This document shows positions 7,303 to 14,392 of a stretch of 20,223 bases of DNA, one piece after another. The stretch is taken from positions 1 to 20,223 of the forward strand of contig CAIUFU010000192.1 in the NCBI GenBank assembly GCA_903898475.1, read 5' to 3'. The DNA comes from an uncultured Alphaproteobacteria bacterium. Lineage in GTDB: Bacteria; Pseudomonadota; Alphaproteobacteria; Rickettsiales; UBA1997. A model generated the notes under the pieces. It saw nothing but the letters and a program-made list of their open reading frames with translations, ran no database searches and was not told where the DNA came from. The first letter of the stretch is position 1. The number at the start of each line of letters is the position of its first letter. The position numbers and the translations under genes were made by a program.

Positions 7303-8076
7303 TTAGCCCTCTTCGCACATGTAAGAATGGTAAGAACAGTAGTGGTATTTACGACGTAAACGCTCAATCCACGGATTAAATTTTGCGGTGTTTTTATATT
7401 TCAAAATTCTGATTTGGTAATTTTTTGGATGGCAAGAAATCAAGAAATAAAAATACAAATTATACTCAGCAACTCCGCAAGTGCCTTCACGATTTTTTAA
7501 GAAAATTTCATAAAATTTACCGCCACTAAAATCAGTATTCTCAACCTTTTTCATCAAATCTTCGATGATGTGGCGTTGAAACAACATATGATGACAAACA
7601 CCCGAAACATTCAAGAATTTATGCGGAAAATATCGCTCAATTTCTGGTAAAATTTTAATGATATGCTTGAAAGTTGTTTGCTGAAATTCAGATTGATCTA
7701 AATCTTTATCTTTGCTTAAATTATACAGCGGCAGGCCTTCTGGAGAGAAGAATTCAACACTACGATAAAACACCGTATCCGCATCCAAGATTAAAATATT
7801 TTCAGAAATATCTGGGATCACCAAACAAGCATAAAGCTTTAGCAATTGCTGATAATGCCAACCAACTCTTTGGCCACCTAAAATGTCACTGATTTCTTTG
7901 TAAGAAAATGGGTAAAGAGCTTCATCAAACCACTCAGCTTTATCGGTATATTTTTCTTTGGAAACAACGATGATTCTGCGGATATTTTTAGCATTTTTTT
8001 TAATGCCTGTAATCACGTAATCCAGCGTTGGAAGGTCTTTTTCGTGAGCCGGAATTACAACATCAATTAATTGCAT
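7303..8076 (-). CDS. DUF6492-like glycosyltransferase-type protein
   Basis: The 257-residue product resembles the DUF6492 family, which has a GT-A glycosyltransferase-like fold. The N-terminus MQLIDVVIPAHEKD is the typical first strand of a nucleotide-sugar-binding fold. ILILDADTVF (94-103) supplies a DxD-type metal/nucleotide-sugar motif (D98, D100). There is no signal peptide or membrane segment, so it is probably cytoplasmic or membrane-associated, acting on envelope glycans. GTG at 8079 is an alternative start one codon upstream. The gene sits between rpsG and fusA, where no such gene is expected, starting about 40 nt after the rpsG terminator. With no clear promoter in that gap it may depend on readthrough. 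Substrate is unknown. Confidence 0.7.
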   Translation of the reverse strand: MQLIDVVIPAHEKDLPTLDYVITGIKKNAKNIRRIIVVSKEKYTDKAEWFDEALYPFSYKEISDILGGQRVGWHYQQLLKLYACLVIPDISENILILDADTVFYRSVEFFSPEGLPLYNLSKDKDLDQSEFQQTTFKHIIKILPEIERYFPHKFLNVSGVCHHMLFQRHIIEDLMKKVENTDFSGGKFYEIFLKNREGTCGVAEYNLYFYFLISCHPKNYQIRILKYKNTAKFNPWIERLRRKYHYCSYHSYMCEEG

Positions 8077-8115
8077 CACTTGAGAGAAATTTAAATAAAG
8101 AGATGGGCAATAAAA

Positions 8116-8145
8116 AAGGCGGCTACTTTTTCAAGTAACCGCCTT
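8116..8145 (-). terminator. Strong intrinsic terminator after rpsG
   Basis: On the minus strand a 13-bp stem (AAGGCGGTTACTT with AAGTAGCCGCCTT, one G-U pair) closes on a GAAA tetraloop and runs into TTTTTTATTG. This is a textbook Rho-independent terminator beginning 13 nt after the rpsG stop. It should cut rpsL-rpsG transcription off from the downstream glycosyltransferase and fusA genes. Confidence 0.9.
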
Positions 8146-8158
8146 CTTCTTTACAGAA

Positions 8159-8626
8159 TTACCATCTGTAATGGGCGAAAGCTTTGTTGGCTTCAGCCAT
8201 TTTAAATACTTCTTCTTTCTTTTTTGCTGCCCAACCTTTGTTTTCCAAAGATTCTAGAACAACAGTAACAACTTTGTTAGAAAGTTCTCTGCCTTTGATA
8301 TTTTCAATGGCAGTTTTAAGCCATTTCAAAGCTAGAGCTGAACCGCGTCTAGCAGAAACTTCTACTGGAATTTGGTAAGTAGCTCCACCAATACGGCGAG
8401 ATCTAACTTCAACTTTTGGAGTAACGTTTTCCAAAGCTTCTTTAAAGATTTCGATTGGGGCTTTTTTCAATTTTTTCTCAAGATTGTCGAAAGCTTCGTA
8501 GATTGCTTTTTCAACAACTGATTTTTTACCGTCATTCATCAAACGGTTAACGAATCTAGAAACGATTACTTCGCCATATTTGGCATCTGGAAAAATCTTT
8601 CTGATTTTTGCTGCTCTTCTTCTCAT
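8159..8626 (-). CDS. rpsG: 30S ribosomal protein S7
   Basis: S7 nucleates assembly of the 30S head and contacts tRNA in the E site. The product is 155 residues, the normal bacterial length. Conserved features are the basic N-terminus (MRRRAAKIRK), SRFVNRLMNDGKKSVVEKA (about 23-41), the VEVRSRRIGGATYQIPVEV segment, and FAHYRW at the C-terminus. It begins 11 nt after the rpsL stop and is followed by a strong terminator, so rpsL-rpsG form their own transcription unit here. Confidence 0.98.
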   Translation of the reverse strand: MRRRAAKIRKIFPDAKYGEVIVSRFVNRLMNDGKKSVVEKAIYEAFDNLEKKLKKAPIEIFKEALENVTPKVEVRSRRIGGATYQIPVEVSARRGSALALKWLKTAIENIKGRELSNKVVTVVLESLENKGWAAKKKEEVFKMAEANKAFAHYRW

Positions 8627-8637
8627 GATTTATTAAA

Positions 8638-9009
8638 CTATTTAGGTTTTTGAGCGCCGTATTTTGAACGGGCTTGTTTACGATTTTTAACACCTTGCGT
8701 ATCCAAAGATCCTCTCACGATGTGATAACGCACACCCGGCAAATCCTTTACACGGCCGCCACGGATGGCAACAACAGAGTGTTCTTGTAGGTTGTGACCT
8801 TCACCTGGGATGTAAGCGATAACTTCAAATCCGTTAGTCAATTTCACACGTGCAACTTTACGCAAAGCTGAGTTTGGTTTTTTTGGAGTTGTAGTATAAA
8901 CGCGAGTACAAACACCTCTTTTTTGTGGGCAGGCCTTCATCGCTGGAACCTTGTTCTTAGCGGTCTGCTTCTCTCTTGGCTTTCTAATAAGCTGATTAAT
9001 TGTAGGCAT
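8638..9009 (-). CDS. rpsL: 30S ribosomal protein S12
   Basis: S12 lies at the decoding centre and influences translational accuracy. The product is 123 residues. It shows the signature TTTPKKPNSALRKVARV (about 39-55) and GGRVKDLPGVRYH (84-96). The lysines whose mutation gives streptomycin resistance in other bacteria (within PKKPNS and VKDLPG) are unchanged, so the wild-type, sensitive form is present. It is the first gene of the minus-strand block, with a 193-nt gap to the divergent pqqD-like gene. Confidence 0.98.
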   Translation of the reverse strand: MPTINQLIRKPREKQTAKNKVPAMKACPQKRGVCTRVYTTTPKKPNSALRKVARVKLTNGFEVIAYIPGEGHNLQEHSVVAIRGGRVKDLPGVRYHIVRGSLDTQGVKNRKQARSKYGAQKPK

Positions 9010-9076
9010 GAAATGCTGTTCTTAGAGTAGTTGGAAAATTAAAAAATTTCGGAATTTTATTACGAAAGGGGGCGGC

Positions 9077-9104
9077 TTTTTAGGTTTGGAAAAATGTTAG
9101 TCAA
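9077..9104 (-). promoter_or_regulatory. Candidate rpsL promoter
   Basis: On the minus strand TTGACT (9099-9104) and TAAAAA (9077-9082) are separated by 16 nt, about 70 nt upstream of the rpsL ATG. The -35 box is close to consensus and the -10 box is poor. It is the best match in the 193-nt divergent gap. On the plus strand no clear promoter or ribosome binding site for the pqqD-like gene was found in the same gap. Confidence 0.35.
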
Positions 9105-9202
9105 CTAAAAATATATTCAGAATTCTTGGCGATTGTTTGCTAAAAAACTTAAAACAAACTTTGACTCCATCCTTTTAAATCTCCAACTCATTTTCTCGAT
9201 TT

Positions 9203-9439
9203 ATGCTTGATGCAACCCATCTGAGCTTGAGCCAAGCTGGCTTAGTTTTTGATTCTCGCAGTGGCGACAGTTACCAAATCAATGATTCAGCCAGTCTGAT
9301 TATTAAACTTTTTCAAAGTCACAAATCTGCCGAAGATGTCGCAGAAGCTTTGGCTAAAACCTACAATTTAAACAAAGAACAAGCGCTGAGCGATATTTTA
9401 GAATTTCAAACCCAACTCTCAATTATTGGGTTAATTTAA
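9203..9439 (+). CDS. PqqD-like peptide-binding (RRE-type) protein
   Basis: The 78-residue product matches the PqqD family pattern. It has GLVFDSRSGDSYQINDSA (13-30), equivalent to the conserved D-x-x-x-G-x-x-Y-x-L/I-N block. A helical part follows, with a hydrophobic residue pattern ending in DILEFQTQLSIIGLI (64-78). PqqD-fold proteins bind leader peptides of ribosomally made, modified peptides (RRE domain), or act as peptide chaperones beside kinases and ligases. It is the first gene of a four-gene operon and ends one base before the GTG of the ATP-grasp gene. No precursor peptide gene was seen beside it, so its ligand is unknown. No clear Shine-Dalgarno sequence precedes the ATG. Confidence 0.75.
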   Translation: MLDATHLSLSQAGLVFDSRSGDSYQINDSASLIIKLFQSHKSAEDVAEALAKTYNLNKEQALSDILEFQTQLSIIGLI

Positions 9440-10474
9440 GTGAAAAAAAATGTAATTGGCGTTTCTGGAATTAACGCCACAGATAATCCAGGCCCCGGCT
9501 GCGGGGTTGCCAGAAGTTTGCCCAAAACCTCCGTAATTGGCCTAAGCTACGACGTCAACGATCCCGGCAATTACATGTCGGATATTTTTTCTAATAGTTT
9601 TCTAATGCCCTACCCAAGCCAAGGCTGGGAAAGCATGAAAATGGCTATTTTAGACATTCAAAAAAAAACTGATCTCAATATTTTAATTCCCTGCCTCGAC
9701 GCTGAATTGCCACTAATAATTCAAAATCAAAAGCAACTAGCCCAAATGAAAATCAAAACTCTTTTACCCAGCAAAGAACAATTTGAATTTCGCGGCAAAG
9801 ACCAACTTCCCGAATTAGCCAAAGAAATTGGCTGCTTACATCCAAAAACCAAAACCGTTTTTGGTATTGATGAATTGGTCGAAGTTTTAAAAAACGAAAT
9901 CCCCCTTCCCGCTGTTATCAAAGGCAAATATTACCAAGCCTACATCGTCTACACTCTCGAAACCGCCATTCTTAAAGCCACCGAAATCGCTGGCCAGTGG
10001 GGATTTCCACTTTTAGTGCAAGAAAAAATCGAAGGCCAAGAAGTCAATATGATCGGCCTTTCTTGCCAAGATGGACAAGTCAAAGGACGCGTCTCAATCA
10101 AAAAACAATTAACCACCAGTTTGGGCAAAGTCTGGACCGCCGTGACAATTCGCGACGAGCGACTCGATAAAATCTGCGACAATTTCGCCAACCAAACCAA
10201 ATGGTCCGGCCCTTTCGAACTTGAATGCATGACTAACAAAGACGGCATTTATTTAATCGAGATCAATCCGCGCTTCCCTTCATGGGTTTATTTCGCCACC
10301 GCCGTTGGCGTTAATTTACCGCAAATGTTGGTAGAAATTCTCGATTCTGGCGACTGCGCCAAAAAACTCGATTACCCGCTCGGCAAATATCTAGTGCGAT
10401 ATTCTTCTGAATTCGTCACCGATTTATCAAATTTTCAAAACTTACTTTCCCACAAAAATCGCAACGGATTATGA
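9440..10474 (+). CDS. ATP-grasp ligase (carbamoyl-phosphate-synthase-like)
   Basis: The 344-residue product starts at GTG directly after the stop of the pqqD-like gene. The N-terminal domain opens with VSGINATDNPGPGCGVAR (8-25), like CarB-related ATP-grasp enzymes. The ATP-grasp part shows VIKGKYY with K161, LVQEKIEGQEVN (192-203), FELEC with E262, and EINPRFPSW (274-282) with the Mg-binding Glu and Asn. Enzymes of this class activate a carboxylate as acyl phosphate and join it to an amine or thiol. No signal peptide was seen, so it is cytoplasmic. It overlaps the next gene by 4 nt (ATGA). Between a peptide-binding protein and an amino-acid decarboxylase it most likely forms an amide or peptide bond. 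The substrates are not known. Confidence 0.85.
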   Translation: MKKNVIGVSGINATDNPGPGCGVARSLPKTSVIGLSYDVNDPGNYMSDIFSNSFLMPYPSQGWESMKMAILDIQKKTDLNILIPCLDAELPLIIQNQKQLAQMKIKTLLPSKEQFEFRGKDQLPELAKEIGCLHPKTKTVFGIDELVEVLKNEIPLPAVIKGKYYQAYIVYTLETAILKATEIAGQWGFPLLVQEKIEGQEVNMIGLSCQDGQVKGRVSIKKQLTTSLGKVWTAVTIRDERLDKICDNFANQTKWSGPFELECMTNKDGIYLIEINPRFPSWVYFATAVGVNLPQMLVEILDSGDCAKKLDYPLGKYLVRYSSEFVTDLSNFQNLLSHKNRNGL

Positions 10475-11796
10475 CTCAATATTCAAAACCAAGCATCGTC
10501 AAAATCGGTAATCCGCTTTATTTAAAACATGGCGCGTCAGCCCAAAGTTATCAATTCGTGCGCGACTCAATTGAAGGCGTTTTAATCAGCGATTTAGTTG
10601 AAAAATTTGGCTCACCCTTATTCGTTTTTTCCAAAACCACTTTACAAAAAAAATATCGCGAAGCCAAAGCAGCAATTGGCGCAATTTACCCCAATGTAAC
10701 TTTCGGCTGGAGCTACAAAACCAATTATCTCAACGCCATTTGCCAAGTTTTTCACAACGAAGGCGCCATCGCCGAAGTGGTCAGCGGCTTTGAATATGAA
10801 AAGGCGCGCGCTTTGGGAGTTGCCGGCAAAAACATTATTTTCAATGGCCCCTACAAATCAAAAAAATCACTGGAATTAGCGATTGCCGAAAATGCTCAAA
10901 TTCACGTCGATCATTTAGATGAAATTTCCGACATCGAAGAAATCGCCAAAAGCCAAAATAAAAAAGTAAAAGTCGGCATCAGAATAAATTTTAACGCCGG
11001 CATTTATCCCATTTGGTCGCGCTTTGGTTTCAATTTAGAAAGCGGTCAGGCGTTAGTTGCAGTTAATCGCATTTTGCGCAGCGAACATTTAGAAATTGGC
11101 GGCATTCACTCGCATATCGGAACTTTCATAATTGACGCCAACGCTTACGGCCGAGCTCTTGAAAAGATGATAAAATTTATGGCCGAAGTTGAAAATCTCG
11201 CCGGTTACGAATTAGATTTTCTTGATTTGGGAGGAGGTTTTGCCAGCAAAAGCAATTTAAAAACTTCTTACCAAGCCCCCGAAATCAACGTTCCGTCAAT
11301 TGAAGATTACGCAAAAGCAATTGCCAAACCTTTGCAAATTTTGGCGCAGCGCAAAAATCCGCCAAAATTAATTTTAGAATTGGGGCGTCATTTAGTTGAC
11401 GAAGCCGGATTTTTAATCACCTCGGTTGTTGCCGAAAAACTTCTCACCGACGGCCGCCGCTCTTACGTTTTAGATGCTGGCGTCAATTTACTCTACACCT
11501 CCACTTGGTATAAATTTAAAATCGAACTCGAATCTGAAGTGAGCGGAATTGCCGAACCTAGCATTTTATTCGGCCCACTCTGCATGAATATTGACGTAGT
11601 TGATGAGGCAATTTTATTGCCGCGCTTAAAAAGATTTCAGCGCCTGATTTTATCCCCCGTTGGCGCCTACAACGTGACGCAATGGATGCAGTTCATTCAA
11701 TATCGCCCAGCTGTTGTTTTGATTGACGAAAATGGCGCCGTAAAAGTAATTCGCCGCGCCGAAAATTTGGACGATATCAACAATATGGAATCGTAA
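10471..11796 (+). CDS. PLP-dependent decarboxylase, fold type III (LysA-like)
   Basis: The 441-residue product is an alanine-racemase-fold decarboxylase of the diaminopimelate/ornithine/arginine group. The PLP Schiff-base lysine is K83 in GWSYKTN. HSHIG (213-217) and DLGGGF (252-257, phosphate binding) are present. The usual EPGR is ELGR (303-306). The C-terminal catalytic cysteine is C371 in FGPLCMNID, and GAY (398-400) is conserved. A further N-terminal stretch of about 35 residues precedes the barrel. Departures from LysA around C371 (MN instead of ES/DS) and in ELGR suggest a different substrate. It probably makes a diamine or decarboxylated amino acid for the ATP-grasp enzyme, whose gene overlaps by 4 nt. 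Confidence 0.85.
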   Translation: MTQYSKPSIVKIGNPLYLKHGASAQSYQFVRDSIEGVLISDLVEKFGSPLFVFSKTTLQKKYREAKAAIGAIYPNVTFGWSYKTNYLNAICQVFHNEGAIAEVVSGFEYEKARALGVAGKNIIFNGPYKSKKSLELAIAENAQIHVDHLDEISDIEEIAKSQNKKVKVGIRINFNAGIYPIWSRFGFNLESGQALVAVNRILRSEHLEIGGIHSHIGTFIIDANAYGRALEKMIKFMAEVENLAGYELDFLDLGGGFASKSNLKTSYQAPEINVPSIEDYAKAIAKPLQILAQRKNPPKLILELGRHLVDEAGFLITSVVAEKLLTDGRRSYVLDAGVNLLYTSTWYKFKIELESEVSGIAEPSILFGPLCMNIDVVDEAILLPRLKRFQRLILSPVGAYNVTQWMQFIQYRPAVVLIDENGAVKVIRRAENLDDINNMES

Positions 11797-11797
11797 A

Positions 11798-13825
11798 ATG
11801 GCAAAATTCAGTTCATTAAAATCCTTTTTCGCGCCTTATTCCACAATATTTACCATCTCTTCACCTTATCTCGGATTTTTTCTCGCGCTAGTTTCACTAA
11901 TTCAACCAAATGCCGGAATTGGCGGATTAATTGGTTTATTTTTTGCCGCACTTTATTTGCGATTAATCAATCTTTGCAATAATCCCGCGGTAATTGCGCC
12001 CGTAATGCGCAACTGCCTGCTTGTTGGCTTATTAATTGGGTATTTATTCGCCTTTAATTTTCATATTTTTGCACTTTACGGCATTTTTATTTTTCTAACT
12101 CTCATCACCTCAACTGCCATAGCATCAATATTTGCAAGGTCTCAGCTACCTGCACTTTCGATCCCATTTTGCCTTGTGGGTTTAATAATTTTTATTTTAC
12201 TTCCCCAAATTTATCAATTTTCTCTCGCTCCAACAATCTTGTGGAATCTTGATATTACAGGCTCTTTACCAGATTTCGCGATTTACTTTTTTCACGCCAT
12301 TGCTTCCCTTTTATGTTTCACCAACCCCACAATCGGTCTGTTATTTTGGCTTGGAATTGCTTTTGTTTCACCACTCACCGCTTTGTTTTTGTGGTTGGGA
12401 TTCGTCATTGGCATCAGCGTTGAATCGTTATTTCACCCGATTCACCAGAACTTAAATTTATTTTCTGAAGGCTTTAATTATTCGCTAGTTTTTGCCGCAA
12501 TTGCCGGAGTTTTTTTGGTGCCTTCACGCTTTTCTATTTTTATGGCAAGTCTTGCCACAGCTATCACCGCAGTAGTTGTTGTTACTTGCAGCACGATGTT
12601 AAATCCGTGGTTTTTGCCGATACTTTCTCTGCCATTTAATTTGGTGATTTTGGTGGTTTTATTGTCGCTAAAAACCATTCGTCCTTTGGCATTAAATTTT
12701 GAATTTTTTGCAACTCCTGAACAAAATTTAGAAAATTCTTACTTGTCTCAAAACCGCCACCGCCTTGGTGAAATTGGCACTTTTCTGCCAGTTTCTGGCA
12801 CTTGGAAAATTCAGCAAGCCTTTGACGGAAATCTCACTCACCGCGGATTTTGGCGTCACGCTTTAGACTTTGTTGCGACAGATAAAAATGGTAAAATTTT
12901 TGCCAATAAAGGACTCGATCTCACTGACCATTTCTCTTTTGGCAAAGAAATTTTATCACCAATTGAAGGATGGGTTGTCGCTTGCAACTCTAGCGACGAT
13001 GACAATCTGATTGGTCAAGTTGTGCACGGAAAAAATTGGGGAAATTATTTAATTTTAAAAAGCGCTTTTGGTTTTTACGTGACACTTTCGCACTTAAAAA
13101 AAGATTCGCTTGTGGTTGCAGTTGGCAATTTTGTGCAAGTCGGACAAAAGCTGGCAGAATGTGGCAATAGCGGCTATTCGCAGGAACCTCATTTGCATTT
13201 ACAAGTGCAATATCAGCCAGTAATTGGCGCAGCAACTGTGCCTTTTCACATTTTAAATTACTCAATTGGCAATCAGGCGCATTTTCACCGCACGCCTTTG
13301 CAAGATGAAATTGTCCAAAATTTAAATCTGAATCGCGCCGTTGAAAAAGTTTTAACTTTTAAACTTGATGAGATTTTGACCTTTGAAAAAAGCGATCAAA
13401 CCCGCGTCACAATTGCAAGCAACGTTGATGAAATCACCGGTCGCTTTTATTTAACTGACGGAATTTCCAAAATTTATCACGCCAAGATTGGTGCTAATTT
13501 TTATTTTTACGGACTTGTCGGAAATCGCCACTCAACACTTTGGGACCTGATGTTAGCCGCGCCAAAAATTCCAATTACTTACGGTGAAGAGTTTAAATAT
13601 TACGACGAATTGCCGCTGATTTTAACTAAAAAACCGCTGCAAAGATTTTTCGCTCGCTTAAAGCAAATTGCCGGATTTAAGTTAAAAAATTCTACAGCAA
13701 AATATTCGATAAATCGCCAAGGCTTAGAAATTAAAGGCGCTAACAGCTTGTTAAAAATCGATCCGGCTTTGGGGATTTGTGAATTTTCTGTTGGAAAAGA
13801 AAAATATGTGCGGGTTTTTTCTTAA
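11798..13825 (+). CDS. Urea-transporter-like membrane domain fused to M23 metallopeptidase
   Basis: The 675-residue product has two parts. Residues about 15-295 form some ten hydrophobic segments with a repeated urea-transporter motif: LPALSIPFCL (117-126) in the first half and LPILSLPFNL (273-282) in the second. Residues about 325-490 are an M23/LytM-type endopeptidase with RHALD (353-357), LSHL (430-433) and GNSG...PHLHLQ (456-469). H354, D357, H465 and H467 are the likely zinc and catalytic residues. The first His and Asp are three residues apart, not four as in classic LytM. A C-terminal region of about 185 residues has no clear match. M23 enzymes cut peptide bonds in peptidoglycan or secreted peptides. 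Starting 1 nt after the decarboxylase gene, it is the export or processing step of the operon by inference. Confidence 0.85.
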   Translation: MAKFSSLKSFFAPYSTIFTISSPYLGFFLALVSLIQPNAGIGGLIGLFFAALYLRLINLCNNPAVIAPVMRNCLLVGLLIGYLFAFNFHIFALYGIFIFLTLITSTAIASIFARSQLPALSIPFCLVGLIIFILLPQIYQFSLAPTILWNLDITGSLPDFAIYFFHAIASLLCFTNPTIGLLFWLGIAFVSPLTALFLWLGFVIGISVESLFHPIHQNLNLFSEGFNYSLVFAAIAGVFLVPSRFSIFMASLATAITAVVVVTCSTMLNPWFLPILSLPFNLVILVVLLSLKTIRPLALNFEFFATPEQNLENSYLSQNRHRLGEIGTFLPVSGTWKIQQAFDGNLTHRGFWRHALDFVATDKNGKIFANKGLDLTDHFSFGKEILSPIEGWVVACNSSDDDNLIGQVVHGKNWGNYLILKSAFGFYVTLSHLKKDSLVVAVGNFVQVGQKLAECGNSGYSQEPHLHLQVQYQPVIGAATVPFHILNYSIGNQAHFHRTPLQDEIVQNLNLNRAVEKVLTFKLDEILTFEKSDQTRVTIASNVDEITGRFYLTDGISKIYHAKIGANFYFYGLVGNRHSTLWDLMLAAPKIPITYGEEFKYYDELPLILTKKPLQRFFARLKQIAGFKLKNSTAKYSINRQGLEIKGANSLLKIDPALGICEFSVGKEKYVRVFS

Positions 13826-14298
13826 GGTAAAAGCAACTCACCTTCAATTGGAATAAACTTCGAAGCCGCGGCAACAAGTGAATCAGCTGTCAGCTCGGCA
13901 ACCCCGTAAACTTCAACTTCGCTGCCGAAATCTTTTCTGACTTTTTGTACCAGCAAATCGAAATCTCCATCCCCCGAAAGCAAAATCACCACATCTGATT
14001 CTTTGGCAAATTCCATTACATCCAACGTAATTCCGACATCCCAATCACCTTTTGCTGAACCGTCACTGCGCTGAATAAAAGGTTTTAATTTTATCTCAAA
14101 ACCAATGCCGCGCAAAATATTTTGAAACTGTTTTTGTTTTTCATCGCCGCGACCAATGGCGTAAGCAACGGCTTTTACAACGCGACGATTTTGCGTTGCC
14201 TTGGCCCAGAAAGCATTGTAATCAAAATGCTTCTGAAAGCCCTGTTTTGTAGTGTAGTAAATGTTTTGCACATCGACAAAAATTGTAACGCTTTGCAT
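13822..14298 (-). CDS. NYN-domain (LabA/DUF88-like) predicted ribonuclease
   Basis: The 158-residue protein is essentially one NYN domain, a PIN-like nuclease fold. The acidic residues expected at the metal site are present: D9 and N12 in IFVDVQNIYY, D85 and D87 in GDWDVGI, D110 and D112 in SGDGDFD. Such proteins are thought to cut RNA using Mg or Mn. The stop codon overlaps the stop of the convergent urea-transporter/M23 gene by 4 nt, leaving no room for a separate terminator. It is a single gene with its own upstream region shared with the divergent DUF1993 gene (94 nt gap). Biological target unknown. Confidence 0.88.
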   Translation of the reverse strand: MQSVTIFVDVQNIYYTTKQGFQKHFDYNAFWAKATQNRRVVKAVAYAIGRGDEKQKQFQNILRGIGFEIKLKPFIQRSDGSAKGDWDVGITLDVMEFAKESDVVILLSGDGDFDLLVQKVRKDFGSEVEVYGVAELTADSLVAAASKFIPIEGELLLP

Positions 14299-14392
14299 GT
14301 AATTTTAATTAATTTTTTAAGAGACTTTAAATCACTCTCTATCGTTCCTAACTATGCAAGTGATCTACATAATTTAACAAAATTTCAAATTT

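Noticed and set aside
9010..9202. Possible precursor peptide gene for the PqqD-like protein
   Set aside because: No short frame with a convincing start, ribosome binding site or leader-core pattern was found in this divergent gap.
9949..10248. 99-codon open frame opposite the ATP-grasp gene
   Set aside because: The sense strand has clear ATP-grasp motifs at this place, and the antisense product is Ser/Pro-rich without family likeness.
9203..13825. Richer use of GCC, GGC and ATC codons than in the ribosomal genes, as a sign of horizontal transfer
   Set aside because: nrdB and other non-ribosomal genes here show the same preference. The ribosomal and elongation factor genes are expression-biased, so the contrast alone is not evidence of transfer.
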